NCBI RefSeq assembly: GCF_008923365.1
Contig: NZ_WBMR01000028.1
Coordinates: 1-64,000, forward strand
DNA length: 64,000 bases
Origin: Actinomadura montaniterrae
GTDB lineage: Bacteria > Actinomycetota > Actinomycetes > Streptosporangiales > Streptosporangiaceae
Reading direction: 5' to 3'
Shown: piece by piece, positions 50,550 through 59,365 of the stretch
How the letters are laid out: each line of letters begins with the position of its first letter
Position numbering within the stretch: position 1 is the stretch's first letter
Program-made: the position numbers and the translations under genes
The notes under the pieces: generated by a model
Told to the model about the DNA's origin: nothing
Databases searched by the model: none
What the model saw: the letters and a program-made list of their open reading frames with translations, nothing else

Positions 50550-51138
50550 CACTGCCCGCTGCCGCATGAGCATCCAGCAGGCCGTCGACGCCTCGCAGGA
50601 AGGTCTCGCAGATCAGTTCCGGGTCGAAGAGGCAGCCGGCGGCCATGGCGCCGTCGCGCAGCATCACGAAGTGCCGGGCGGCGGGTTCGGCGGGCGCCTC
50701 CCCGACGCGTGCCAGCAGCTCGGTCACGGTGTCCAGGAACCATTGCCGGTGGGCGAGGACGGCCTTGTGCACCGGGTGATCGGGGTCGGGGTATTCGGCG
50801 GCGGCGTTGAGGAACGCGCATCCCCGGAAGCCGGGGGAGCGGATGCCTTGCGCGATGGATTCGCCGAGGGCCCGGACGGTGTCGGTCGCCGCCAGCCTGC
50901 GGGTGACGGCATCGTCCACCTGGGCGCGGGTGGCCTGGTCGACTTCGGCCAGATAGGCGAGGACGAGGTCCTCCTTGCTGGAGAAGTGCCGGTAGAGGGT
51001 GGCCCGCGTCACGTGGGCCTCGGCGACGATCCGGTCGATTCCGACCGAGTGGATCCCCTCTGTGTAGAAGATCCGGGTCGCCGTGGCGAGCAGGCGGGAG
51101 CGCGCCTCGGAGGGGCGGCCTGCGGGTTCTTGCCTCAT
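50536..51138 (-). CDS. TetR family transcriptional regulator
   Basis: This is a 200-residue regulator. ATG 51138 is chosen; ATG 51147 is also in frame, and an AGGA site lies between. The HTH is ARSRLLATATRIFYTEGIHSVG and IDRIVAEAHVTRATLYRHFSSKEDLVLAYL, split here for length. The C-terminal domain contains ICETFLRGVDGLLDAHAAAGSVRPA, of which the last part also survives next to the intact VOC gene at 44.4 kb. It is divergent from a membrane-protein gene over two AGAACGTTCG-type sites, and likely represses both. Confidence 0.87.
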   Translation of the reverse strand: MRQEPAGRPSEARSRLLATATRIFYTEGIHSVGIDRIVAEAHVTRATLYRHFSSKEDLVLAYLAEVDQATRAQVDDAVTRRLAATDTVRALGESIAQGIRSPGFRGCAFLNAAAEYPDPDHPVHKAVLAHRQWFLDTVTELLARVGEAPAEPAARHFVMLRDGAMAAGCLFDPELICETFLRGVDGLLDAHAAAGSVRPA

Positions 51139-51160
51139 GAGGGACATCCTAGCGAGAGGT

Positions 51161-51226
51161 AGAACGTTCGGTCTTGACAGGTGTGCGGTGGCGCTGCGAC
51201 GCTGAGCGAGACAGAACGTTCGTTCT
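51161..51226. promoter_or_regulatory. Paired operators for the TetR/membrane-protein pair
   Basis: AGAACG-TT-CGTTCT at 51213-51226 is a perfect palindrome. AGAACG-TT-CGGTCT at 51161-51174 differs by one base. A TTGACA hexamer at 51174-51179 starts at the end of the first site. The sites are 52 bp apart between divergent starts, fitting repression of both genes. Confidence 0.75.
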
Positions 51227-51251
51227 TCTTCGTTGATTGAAAGGGACCACC

Positions 51252-51824
51252 GTGACCACCATCGCTTCGCGCGGCATCGCCGGTACCGCCTTCAGCCTGC
51301 GGCGGCTGTACTTCGTCCGCTTCGGATTCGCCATCGTCTGGGCCCTCGCGATGTTCACGACGGCCTCGGACCTGGGTCCGCTCGCGGTCACCCTGCTCGT
51401 GTTGTATCCGCTGTTCGACGTGGCCGCCGCCGTCATCGACGCCCGCGCGTCCCGCGCCACCGGATCGCCCGTGCTGCTGTACGTGAACATCGCGGTCAGC
51501 CTGCTCACCGCCGCCGGCGTGGCCGCCGCCTGCGCGTCCGGCATCCCGGCGGTGCTGCGGGTGTGGGGCGCCTGGGCGATCGTGGCCGGGCTGGTCCAGC
51601 TGATCGTGGGCGTCACCCGCCGCACGATGGGCGGCCAGTGGCCCATGATCATCAGCGGTGCGATCTCCGTGCTCGCCGGCGGCTCGTTCATCATCGGCGC
51701 CTCCGCGGACGACCCGACCCTGACCAACGCCGCCGGCTACGCCATCCCCGGCGGCATCTTCTTCCTGATCTCAGCGATCCGTCTCGGCCGGGCCGCGAAC
51801 GGCGGCCGACACAGCGTCAGCTGA
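51252..51824 (+). CDS. DUF308-like multi-pass membrane protein
   Basis: This is a 190-residue membrane protein from GTG 51252 (AAAGGGA upstream). About six hydrophobic segments are visible, with LRRLYFVRFGFAIVWAL, LLVLYPLFDVAAAVIDARAS, LIVGVTRRTMGGQWPMIISG and AIPGGIFFLISAIRLG. The HdeD/DUF308-like repeated pattern is of unknown function. It is under the divergent TetR and probably expressed under stress. A shortened copy is found at 55297-55479. Confidence 0.8.
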   Translation: MTTIASRGIAGTAFSLRRLYFVRFGFAIVWALAMFTTASDLGPLAVTLLVLYPLFDVAAAVIDARASRATGSPVLLYVNIAVSLLTAAGVAAACASGIPAVLRVWGAWAIVAGLVQLIVGVTRRTMGGQWPMIISGAISVLAGGSFIIGASADDPTLTNAAGYAIPGGIFFLISAIRLGRAANGGRHSVS

Positions 51825-51909
51825 TCCAGAACCGTGTCCGGGCGGCCGGCCATGGCATATCCGAGACGGCCGGTGCGTCACGATCGAAACATCGAGAGGA
51901 AGGCCGACA

Positions 51910-52551
51910 GTGATTTCGAGCAGGATCGCGGCGCGCGGTCTCGCAGTCACCGCACTGATGCTCGCCGCGGCGCAAGTGCCCCTTCCCCAAGCCGACGCTG
52001 CAAATGCACCGATGGACGCCGACTCCTCGAATGACGCCCTCGACCCGGACAGATCGCCCGGCGGGCTCGGCCAATTGACCGGTCTCGTCATCCAGCGGCT
52101 CCGCGTGAGCGACGACGTGGCTGCGTCCAAGTTCGGTACCGGCTCACCGATCGACGACCCCGCACGCGAGCAGCAAGTTCTGGAACAAGTGCGCAGCCGA
52201 GCCGGCGAACTCGGACTCGATCCGGTGTCGGCGACGGCCTTCTTCCAGGACCAGATCACCGCGAGCAAGCTCGTGCAGGAAGGGTTGTTCGCGCGCTGGT
52301 CCGCGCACCCCGGAGAAGCCCCGACGACCCGTCCTGATCTCGGGCGGATCCGCACGCGGCTCGACCAGTTGACCGCGGACCTGCTCCGCGAGCTCAAGGC
52401 CACGGTTGGAGTGCGCGACGAGCCGACGGCATGCGCCGTGCAACTCGCTGTGGCCGCCGGTTCCGGCACGGTGCTGGAACGGTTGGACGCCCTTCACCGC
52501 CAAGCGCTCAGGCGGGCGGTGCACTCGGTGTGCGCCGCCCCCATGACCTGA
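51910..52551 (+). CDS. Secreted gamma-type (AroQ) chorismate mutase
   Basis: This is a 213-residue exported AroQ-gamma chorismate mutase. The N-terminal signal (IAARGLAVTALMLAAAQVPLPQADA) ends near residue 30. LVIQRLRVSDDVAASKF contains the Arg and Lys of the active site, FFQDQITASKLVQEGLFARW the Gln/Glu and Lys set. Two Cys (ACAVQLAV and HSVCAAP) may form a disulfide as in the M. tuberculosis secreted enzyme. GAGAGGAAGG lies upstream of the GTG. It converts chorismate to prephenate outside the cytosol; role unclear. Confidence 0.85.
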   Translation: MISSRIAARGLAVTALMLAAAQVPLPQADAANAPMDADSSNDALDPDRSPGGLGQLTGLVIQRLRVSDDVAASKFGTGSPIDDPAREQQVLEQVRSRAGELGLDPVSATAFFQDQITASKLVQEGLFARWSAHPGEAPTTRPDLGRIRTRLDQLTADLLRELKATVGVRDEPTACAVQLAVAAGSGTVLERLDALHRQALRRAVHSVCAAPMT

Positions 52552-52617
52552 CTACCGGGCGAGCGTGGGAATCATGCGGCGCCGTTTTAACGAATGCTCC
52601 ATACATAGGAGGTCACC

Positions 52618-54054
52618 ATGGCACGACGCCTCGATGTCGATCGCAGCGACGAAGTGAGCGCCGCGCTGTTGGCGGACCTGCGTTCCATGATCACCTCAGA
52701 CCGCGTGCTCGCCGACGGCCCGGACCATGTCAGGTCAGTGACGCTGTTCAACGGGGCGGTCGACATTCGTCCCGCTGTGGTCGTGCGGTGCGGGACCACA
52801 GGCGACGTACAGGCCGCTGTACGGGCGGCTCGCGAGCACGGCGTGCCGGTGTCGGTACGCGGTGGCGGACACGACTTCTGGGGGCGGGCGCTTCGCCCCG
52901 GGGGGCTGGTCATCGATCTGGCCGACATGCGCGGAGTCCGTGTCGACGCCGACCGGCGCGTTGCGACGGTGGAGGGTGGCGCACTCTCGTCCGGCGTCGT
53001 GGCCGCCGCCGAGCGCGCGGGCCTGACCGCCGTCACCGGGACGGCCGGCGCCGTGGGCATGGTCGGACTCACGCTGGGCGGCGGCTACGGGCCGCTGACC
53101 GGGCGATTCGGGCTCGCGGCCGACAATCTGCTCGGCGCCGAGGTCGTCCTCGCCGACGGCTCCAGGATGGACACCGACGCCGAGCACGAATCCGACCTGT
53201 TCTGGGCGTTGCGCGGTGGGGGCGGCAACTTCGGTGTCGTGACGTCGGCGCGGATCCGTCTGCACCCCGTACCGACCGTCGTGGCCGGAACCATTCTCTA
53301 CCCGATTTCGCAGGCCCCTCGCGTTCTTGCCGATCTCGCCGAGATCCTCCAGGGCTGCCCGGACGAGTTGACGGTGGACGTGGGTCTTCTTCCCGGGGCG
53401 GACGGAGCCCCTGTGGTCTACGTCGCGCCCACGTGGTCGGGAAACCTGGACGAAGGAGCCGCCGAGAACGGGCCGGTGTACGCGCTGACCCGGCTGGGCA
53501 CGCCATCGCTGGTCGACATCGGGCGGACCACTCGTTCCGCCGGGCTGGCTGCGACGGATGCCATGTTCCCGGTCGGGCGGATGGGCGCCATTCGCTCCCG
53601 CAACATATCCAGGATTTCAGGCTCCATCACCGATGTTCTGGTGCAGGGCGCTCAAGCGTTCACCTCACCGTTCTCCGCGATCCTGCTGCACCAGTTCCAT
53701 GGGGCCGCCGCCCGGGTACCGCTCGACGCGACGGCCTTCGGCCGGCGCGAACCGCACCAGATGGCGGAGCTGATCTCATTGTGGGAGAAGGACGCCGACA
53801 TCACTGTCGACGACGACGGCGAGGCACGCCATCTACGCTGGGTCGAGCAGTTGCATGCAGCGCTCGAGCCGTTCTCGCTGCCGGGTGGATACGTGAACTT
53901 CCTCGGGCCGGAGACCCCCGATCAGGTCGCCCGCTCCTACGGGCCTAACACCGAACGCCTGCTCGCCATCAAATCCGCGATGGACCCGGACTCGGTGTTC
54001 GTCGGCACACCGCTCCCCAACGACGCCCAGGGGACCGCTTCGACGACGGTCTGA
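52618..54054 (+). CDS. FAD-linked oxidoreductase (BBE/PCMH type)
   Basis: This is a 478-residue FAD enzyme of the berberine-bridge type. The PCMH domain contains SVRGGGHDFWGRALRPGGLVIDL, here RGGGHDFWG, with the His that forms an 8-alpha-histidyl FAD link, and TGTAGAVGMVGLTLGGGYG. In bicovalent members a Cys is found in the latter block (usually GxCxxVG), and here it is Ala, so only one covalent bond is expected. WALRGGGGNFGVVTSARI is standard. The C-terminal YVNFLG closes it. Substrate unknown; likely an alcohol or amine oxidase. Confidence 0.86.
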   Translation: MARRLDVDRSDEVSAALLADLRSMITSDRVLADGPDHVRSVTLFNGAVDIRPAVVVRCGTTGDVQAAVRAAREHGVPVSVRGGGHDFWGRALRPGGLVIDLADMRGVRVDADRRVATVEGGALSSGVVAAAERAGLTAVTGTAGAVGMVGLTLGGGYGPLTGRFGLAADNLLGAEVVLADGSRMDTDAEHESDLFWALRGGGGNFGVVTSARIRLHPVPTVVAGTILYPISQAPRVLADLAEILQGCPDELTVDVGLLPGADGAPVVYVAPTWSGNLDEGAAENGPVYALTRLGTPSLVDIGRTTRSAGLAATDAMFPVGRMGAIRSRNISRISGSITDVLVQGAQAFTSPFSAILLHQFHGAAARVPLDATAFGRREPHQMAELISLWEKDADITVDDDGEARHLRWVEQLHAALEPFSLPGGYVNFLGPETPDQVARSYGPNTERLLAIKSAMDPDSVFVGTPLPNDAQGTASTTV

Positions 54055-54186
54055 CGCCACCTTTTAGCCGATCACGGTGGTGCGCCGTGCGCAATCGGCA
54101 CTGCCTTCTCCGCGAACCGCTGAACCTCACCGGCCCCGTCCTGGCCAAGGCCTCCCTCGCAGCCCACAATCAGCAAAGGACCGCGC

Positions 54187-55149
54187 ATGTCCAAGCCATC
54201 TCCGTCCTCGGTTCTGTCCCTGGATCTGAGCGACGACCCGTCCGGCGGCCTGGAGGCCGCGACCTGGGCACTGGCGGCCCTGATCGCCACCTTGGACGAT
54301 GCCGCAACGAAGCCGCTGGCCGACGTCTTGGCGGCCGACCCGCAGCGCACAGCCGTGCTGGAAGCGGTAGGGCTGATACAGCGAGACGGCGAGACACTGA
54401 TGCTGCACTCGTCGTACCAGTACCCCGACGGCCCGACGAACCGCAGCGCGGCGCAGGCGCGTCTGAGTTCGCTGCGGCAAGCAGTGGCGGCGGCTGCGGG
54501 GGAGCCTGGCGAGGCCGGCGGCTGGGCGGACCAGGACGACGAGGTGCTGCGCAATCAAGGTCGCGCGTCCGCAGGCACCGGCCGCGCCATAGCCGGCAAG
54601 GTCGTCCCCGCGCTGCCCGGTCTCGCGGAGCGGCTGGAGGGGCGGGGCAGCCGCATCCTGGACATCGGCACCGGGATCGGGGCTCTGGCGCTGGCCCTGG
54701 CGGAGGCGTTCCCCCGCGCCGAGGTCGTCGGCATTGACGTCATGGAGCGCGTGCTGGGACTTGCCCGCAAGGAACTGGCCGGCGCGGGCACCGAGGCTGC
54801 CGGCCGTATCACCCTGCGTCACGCCCACGCCGTGGACGTGGCGGAGCAAGCCGCCTACGACATGGTCTGGCTGCCCGCGCCCTTTCTGGCGGAGGCCGCC
54901 CTGACCCGGGCCTTGCCACGGCTGATCGAAGCTCTGAAGCCGGGCGCCTGGATCGTCGTCGGCACCAACCCGGCGGCCCCCGACCCCTTGCGCCGGGCCG
55001 TCGCGGGCTGGCACGCCACACGCAACGGCGGCAACGCCTACGGCGCGGACCGGATGACGAAGACCCTCACCATGCACGGACTGCGGGATGCACGGCAATT
55101 CCCCACAGTGCCGGGAGGACCCGTCCTTGTCGCGGCACGGCGCGACTGA
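54187..55149 (+). CDS. SAM-dependent methyltransferase
   Basis: This is a 320-residue class I methyltransferase. The first ~130 residues are helical and unlike the core; the core starts SRILDIGTGIGALALALAEAF (motif I), AEVVGIDVMERVLGLARKEL, ITLRHAHAVDVAEQAAYDMVWLPAPFL and LKPGAWIVVGTNPAAP. The N-terminal part resembles dimerisation domains of O-methyltransferases. It sits behind the FAD oxidoreductase. The substrate is unknown. Confidence 0.83.
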   Translation: MSKPSPSSVLSLDLSDDPSGGLEAATWALAALIATLDDAATKPLADVLAADPQRTAVLEAVGLIQRDGETLMLHSSYQYPDGPTNRSAAQARLSSLRQAVAAAAGEPGEAGGWADQDDEVLRNQGRASAGTGRAIAGKVVPALPGLAERLEGRGSRILDIGTGIGALALALAEAFPRAEVVGIDVMERVLGLARKELAGAGTEAAGRITLRHAHAVDVAEQAAYDMVWLPAPFLAEAALTRALPRLIEALKPGAWIVVGTNPAAPDPLRRAVAGWHATRNGGNAYGADRMTKTLTMHGLRDARQFPTVPGGPVLVAARRD

Positions 55150-55296
55150 CGCCGATGCCGCAGGAAGCGGCGCCGAGGCACCCAGCCGGCCCCCGGCCGT
55201 GCGCCGGGCCGGTCCGGGTTTGTGGTGCCCGCCGCTGAAGCGCCGGAGACAGTACCGCATCAATTCTCTGTCCACTGATTACTCGAAGGGATCGTT

Positions 55297-55479
55297 GTGA
55301 CCGCCTTAACCTCATCCACCGCCCCCGGGATCGCGCCGGCCCTGCGCCGGATGTCCTTCACCCGGTTCGGGTTCGCCCTCCCCTGGGCGATCGTGTCCGG
55401 CCTCGACCAGCTGGCCGTGGGCGCCGCCCACCGCACGATGGCCGACCGGCGACTGGGCGCCGCCGCGAAGGAGCTCTGA
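55297..55479 (+). pseudogene. Internally deleted copy of the DUF308-like gene
   Basis: A 60-codon frame (GTG 55297) reads LRRMSFTRFGFALPWAIVSG, close to LRRLYFVRFGFAIVWALAMF of the 51252 gene, then LDQLAVGAAHRTMADRR, close to LVQLIVGVTRRTMGGQW. The membrane segments between and after are lost. An internal deletion is the simplest explanation. It stands 1 nt ahead of the next gene, so its start and ribosome site may now drive that gene by coupling. Confidence 0.7.
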
Positions 55480-55480
55480 C

Positions 55481-56920
55481 ATGGAAACCACGATGTATGA
55501 CGTGGTCGTCATCGGCGCGGGCCCGGTGGGGGAGAACATCGCCGACCGGATCGTGCAGGGCGGTCTGAGCGCCGCGATCGTCGAGCGGGAACTGGTCGGC
55601 GGCGAGTGCTCCTACTGGGCCTGCATGCCGACCAAGGCACTGCTGCGGAGCGGGACAGCGCTTCGGGCGGCCCGGCGGGTGCCCGGCGCCCGTGAGGCGG
55701 TGACGGGCGACCTGGACGTGGCGGCCGTGCTCCGCCGTCGCGACTCCTTCGCCTCGAACTGGAAGGACGACGGGCAGGTGTCCTGGCTCGGCCAGGCGGG
55801 GATCTCGCTGTACCGCGGGCAGGGGCGGATCAGCTCCGCCCGGGCCGTGGAGGTGACCGGCGAGGACGGCGCGACCGTCTCGCTGACCGCGCGGCACGCG
55901 GTCGTCATCGCGACCGGAAGCGGCGCGCTGGTCCCCGACATCGCCGGCCTGCGCGAGTCGGCGCCCTGGACCAGCCGGGAGGCGGCCGCCGCGACCGCGG
56001 TTCCCGGGCGGCTCGCCATCATCGGCGGCGGCGTGGTGGCGTCGGAGATGGCGACCGCGTTCACCGGGCTGGGCGCGTCGGTGACGATGCTGGCCCGCGA
56101 CGGTGTGCTGCCGATGGCGGAGCCGTTCGCCGGTGAGCTGGTCACCGGGTCATTGCAGGACGCCGGTGTGTCGGTGCGCCTCGGCGCGGAGGCCGCATCC
56201 GTCAAGCGCGACGAAGACGGAACGGTCCACATCACTCTCACCGACGGGGAGACGATCGAGGCCGACGAACTCCTCGTCGCGGTCGGCCGCACCCCGAACA
56301 CCCAGAACGTCGGTCTGGACGCCATCGGTCTAACGCCGGGTGCCTGGCTCGTGGTCGACGACACCCTGCGGGTCGTCGGGGAGGAAGGGACGCCGATCGG
56401 TGACGGGTGGCTGTACGCCGCCGGGGACGTCAACCGGCGCGTGCTGCTGACCCACCAGGGCAAGTACCAGGCCAGAGCCGTCGGCGACGCCATCGTGGCC
56501 CGTGCGAAGGGCGAAGCGGTCGAAGACGGACGGTGGGGCCGGCATGCGGCCACGGCCGACGAACGCGCGGTGCCGCAGGTGATCTTCACCGAACCGGAGA
56601 TCGCGTCGGTCGGGCTGACCGCGGCCGCCGCCGCGGCCGCCGGACTGCGGACCCGGGTTGTTGACCAGGACCTGGGCGCCGTCGCCGGATCCGCCCTGCA
56701 CGCCGATGGGTACCGGGGGCACGCGCGCATGGTCGTCGATGAGGACCGGAAGGTCATCGTCGGTTTCACGCTCGCCGGCCCCGACGTCGCCGAACTGCTG
56801 CATGCGGCGACTATTGCGGTCGTCGGCGAGGTTCCGCTGGACCGGCTCTGGCACGCGGTTCCGGCCTACCCCACCATCAGCGAGGTGTGGCTCCGGCTGC
56901 TCGAGACCTACGGCCGCTGA
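55481..56920 (+). CDS. Class I pyridine nucleotide-disulfide oxidoreductase
   Basis: This is a 479-residue FAD/NAD(P)H disulfide oxidoreductase like dihydrolipoamide dehydrogenase or mercuric reductase. YDVVVIGAGPVGENIADRIV binds FAD, GGECSYWACMPTKALLRSG has the redox Cys pair, RLAIIGGGVVASEMATAFTGLGASVTML binds NAD(P), and VAVGRTPNTQNVGLDAIG is also typical. The C-terminal His-Glu pair region is HAVPAYPTISEVWLRLLETYG. No N-terminal metal-binding domain. Its disulfide substrate is not predictable. Confidence 0.87.
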   Translation: METTMYDVVVIGAGPVGENIADRIVQGGLSAAIVERELVGGECSYWACMPTKALLRSGTALRAARRVPGAREAVTGDLDVAAVLRRRDSFASNWKDDGQVSWLGQAGISLYRGQGRISSARAVEVTGEDGATVSLTARHAVVIATGSGALVPDIAGLRESAPWTSREAAAATAVPGRLAIIGGGVVASEMATAFTGLGASVTMLARDGVLPMAEPFAGELVTGSLQDAGVSVRLGAEAASVKRDEDGTVHITLTDGETIEADELLVAVGRTPNTQNVGLDAIGLTPGAWLVVDDTLRVVGEEGTPIGDGWLYAAGDVNRRVLLTHQGKYQARAVGDAIVARAKGEAVEDGRWGRHAATADERAVPQVIFTEPEIASVGLTAAAAAAAGLRTRVVDQDLGAVAGSALHADGYRGHARMVVDEDRKVIVGFTLAGPDVAELLHAATIAVVGEVPLDRLWHAVPAYPTISEVWLRLLETYGR

Positions 56921-57001
56921 CCACTCCGCCGAATACCCGCCCCGCCGCGAACGACGGGACGACACATCAGCATCATCTATTCGCGAAAGGACCGATCTAT
57001 C

Positions 57002-57790
57002 ATGCGTTTTCGCATTCCCCGATGGGCCGCCATCACCGGCGCCACTGCGGTCGCCCTGCTCAGCGTGACGGTACCCGCCATGGCGACCGACATCGGCAAG
57101 CCGGCCGGACCGCCGAAACCGACGGTCGTGCTCGTCCATGGAGCGTGGACGGACTCCTCAAGCTGGGGTCGGGTCATCGAGCGGTTGCGAGGCGATGGCT
57201 ATCCCGTGCGAGCCATCGCCAACCCGTTGCAGGGCCTGACCAGCGACACCGCCTACCTCAGCAGCTACCTGACCACGATCCAGGGACCCAAGGTGCTGGT
57301 CGGCCATTCCTACGGCGGCGCCCTCATCACCAACGCCGCGACCTCCGCCACCGACGTCAAGTCCCTGGTGTACATCGCCGCGTTCATTCCCGCCAAGGGC
57401 GAGACCATCGGTGAGCTCGCCGCCAAGTCGACACCGGCGCTGCCGCTGGTCTCCACCCCGGTGCCCGGCGGCACGGAGGTCACCATCGACCCGGCCCAGT
57501 TCCGCACGGCCTTCGCCGGAGACCTCGACAAGACCACCGCCGCCGAACTCGCCATCACCCAGCGGCCCGTCAACACCAGGGCCGTCACCGACCCGAGCGC
57601 CGAAGAGGGCTTCCGCACCATCCCCTCCTGGGCCCTCATCACCCGACAGGATCACGCCATCAACCCCGACGTGCAGCGCTTCATGGCGGCCCGGGCCAAC
57701 GCCCGCACCACAGAGGTAGACGCCTCGCACTCGGTCATGCTCAGCCGTCCCGGCGCCGTCACCGAGATCATCGAGCGTGCCGCACGGTGA
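57002..57790 (+). CDS. Secreted alpha/beta hydrolase
   Basis: This is a 262-residue exported esterase-like hydrolase. The signal (RFRIPRWAAITGATAVALLS) is cleaved near MAT. TVVLVHGAWTDSSSWGRVI is the oxyanion region, KVLVGHSYGGALITNAA has the nucleophile Ser, and TRQDHAINPDVQRFMAAR plus VDASHSVMLSRPG supply Asp and His. It belongs to the EstC/salicylate-esterase-like group. It follows the disulfide oxidoreductase by 80 nt. Confidence 0.86.
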   Translation: MRFRIPRWAAITGATAVALLSVTVPAMATDIGKPAGPPKPTVVLVHGAWTDSSSWGRVIERLRGDGYPVRAIANPLQGLTSDTAYLSSYLTTIQGPKVLVGHSYGGALITNAATSATDVKSLVYIAAFIPAKGETIGELAAKSTPALPLVSTPVPGGTEVTIDPAQFRTAFAGDLDKTTAAELAITQRPVNTRAVTDPSAEEGFRTIPSWALITRQDHAINPDVQRFMAARANARTTEVDASHSVMLSRPGAVTEIIERAAR

Positions 57791-58628
57791 CCGCGGCACC
57801 CGGCGGGCACCTGGTGCCGACCCGCGGGGAGCTCATGCCCCTGGATGACGCGGTCACCACGCACGCCCGAACCGCGCCGATGACTCGTGTGCAGATCCGG
57901 CAGGCCTTATCCGCCCTGCACATCGGCATCGTCGTGGCGGCTGAGGTCGGTCCGCCGGCTGGCTAAGGCCGAGCTGCCCGCGCCGGTTCGAGCGGCGTCC
58001 CTCCCGGGCGACTGGAAATGGATGTGCCCGGCGGCTCTATCTTGGAGGCCGCCGGGCACGGCAGTGCGGGAATTACGATCCGACATCTGCGAAGAATGGC
58101 CACTACCGCGGCGATGACGGCGGTGGCGGCCGCTCGCCTCGATCTCCTATCCAGTGGTAAGAGGGTGAGCGGGCGGGGACTGTAATCGGCACCCAGCCGG
58201 TCCAGGACGACGTACACGCCGTTCTGGATCGGCTTGCTGGAACAGAGCACAACTCGTGAGGCAGGCATGCTTGTCCGGCGGGTGCGGTCCCGATCGCCCT
58301 GGCGTCGTGCGCCGTGAGGCGATCGGGACAGCAGATACCCGACACCGTCGGCCGTGGCCCGGTCAAGGTCCGTGCCGCTCGCCGAGGCTCCGGCAGCCGC
58401 TGGACGGTGGGTATCGGCGCTCCTCAGTCCAGTACGAAGGTGCCGTTTGCGGCCGTCACAAGGTCGGCCCCCGAGGGCGGCTGCCGGCGTCCAGGCCCCG
58501 GGCTTGCCGACGCCAGGCTGCTACCGCTGGCGCGAGGCCGCAACATGAAGATCCACAACTGTGGATGAAGTCTGAGTTGACCGACCCCAGTAGCAACCGA
58601 CCGAAGTCCGCGCCGCCCGAGAGGCCGC
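57791..58628. other. Spacer with a strong hairpin, no clear gene
   Basis: About 840 bases between the hydrolase stop and the SDR stop on the other strand. It has only short frames of doubtful composition. A 12-bp perfect hairpin at 58024-58059 is the only structure noticed. Confidence 0.5.
58024..58059. terminator. Perfect 12-bp hairpin, terminator-like
   Basis: GTGCCCGGCGGC (58024-58035) pairs perfectly with GCCGCCGGGCAC (58048-58059) around a 12-nt loop. No T-run follows, so it would be an intrinsic terminator of the non-U-tract kind seen in actinomycetes, or a decoy structure. Confidence 0.6.
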
Positions 58629-59357
58629 TCAGACCGCGATCAGCGCCGCCAGGGCTCGGTCCATCGCGGCGTTGAACTCTTCTGGCGTCAGCGGCAGCCG
58701 GGACTTGACGTCCCGACTCCACTGGTCGGCGAGGACCTCGGCGGAGCCTGCCTCGACACCGTCGAGCGCCGCGTCGGCCAGATCCGATGGCGCGATCTTG
58801 TCCACGGGCCAGCCCGCGGCCATGTCGGTGTCGGCGAGTCCGAGGTGCACTGCTGTCACGAGCGTGCCCTGTTCGGCGAGTTCCAGGCGGACGCCGTTGG
58901 TCATGGCCCAGGCGGCGGCCTTGGTCAGGTGGTAGGCATTGGAGCCCTTGCCGCCGAACCACGACATGGCGGAGAGGACGTTGACGATCGCACCCCCGCC
59001 GTTCCCGGCGAGCGCCGGCGCGAACTCACGGATCATTCCCAGGTGCCCGAACACGTTGGTCTCCAGCTCATGCCGTACCGCGTCCAGCGAATCGGTCACC
59101 AGGTCGGTCCCCGTCTGGATCCCGGCATTGTTGATGAGCAGTGAGACGTCCCGGGCGGCCTCTGCGGTGGCCTTCACGGATGTGGGATCGGTGATATCGA
59201 GGGGCAGCACCTCGACCCCGGGTAGGTCCACGGTCTCCGGCCGGCGTGCCGTCGCGTAGACCTTGCGGGCGCCCCGTTCGAGCAGGCGCTGGGCGAAGGC
59301 GCGGCCCAGGCCGCGGTTGGCTCCGGTGACAAGGGCGACTGAGTTGTTGATGTCCAT
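58629..59357 (-). CDS. SDR family oxidoreductase
   Basis: This is a 242-residue SDR starting at ATG 59357. VALVTGANRGLGRAFAQRL binds the cofactor, KVYATARRPE (Arg after beta-2) suggests NADPH, LLINNAGI, IVNVLSAMSWFGGKGSNAYHLTKAAAWAM, here NVLSAMSWF and NAYHLTKAAA, carry the Ser, Tyr and Lys. It is divergent from a MerR regulator across a site almost identical to that of the MerR/hydrolase pair at 32.5 kb, so both enzymes are probably induced by the same signal. Confidence 0.87.
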   Translation of the reverse strand: MDINNSVALVTGANRGLGRAFAQRLLERGARKVYATARRPETVDLPGVEVLPLDITDPTSVKATAEAARDVSLLINNAGIQTGTDLVTDSLDAVRHELETNVFGHLGMIREFAPALAGNGGGAIVNVLSAMSWFGGKGSNAYHLTKAAAWAMTNGVRLELAEQGTLVTAVHLGLADTDMAAGWPVDKIAPSDLADAALDGVEAGSAEVLADQWSRDVKSRLPLTPEEFNAAMDRALAALIAV

Positions 59358-59365
59358 GCCCGGTA

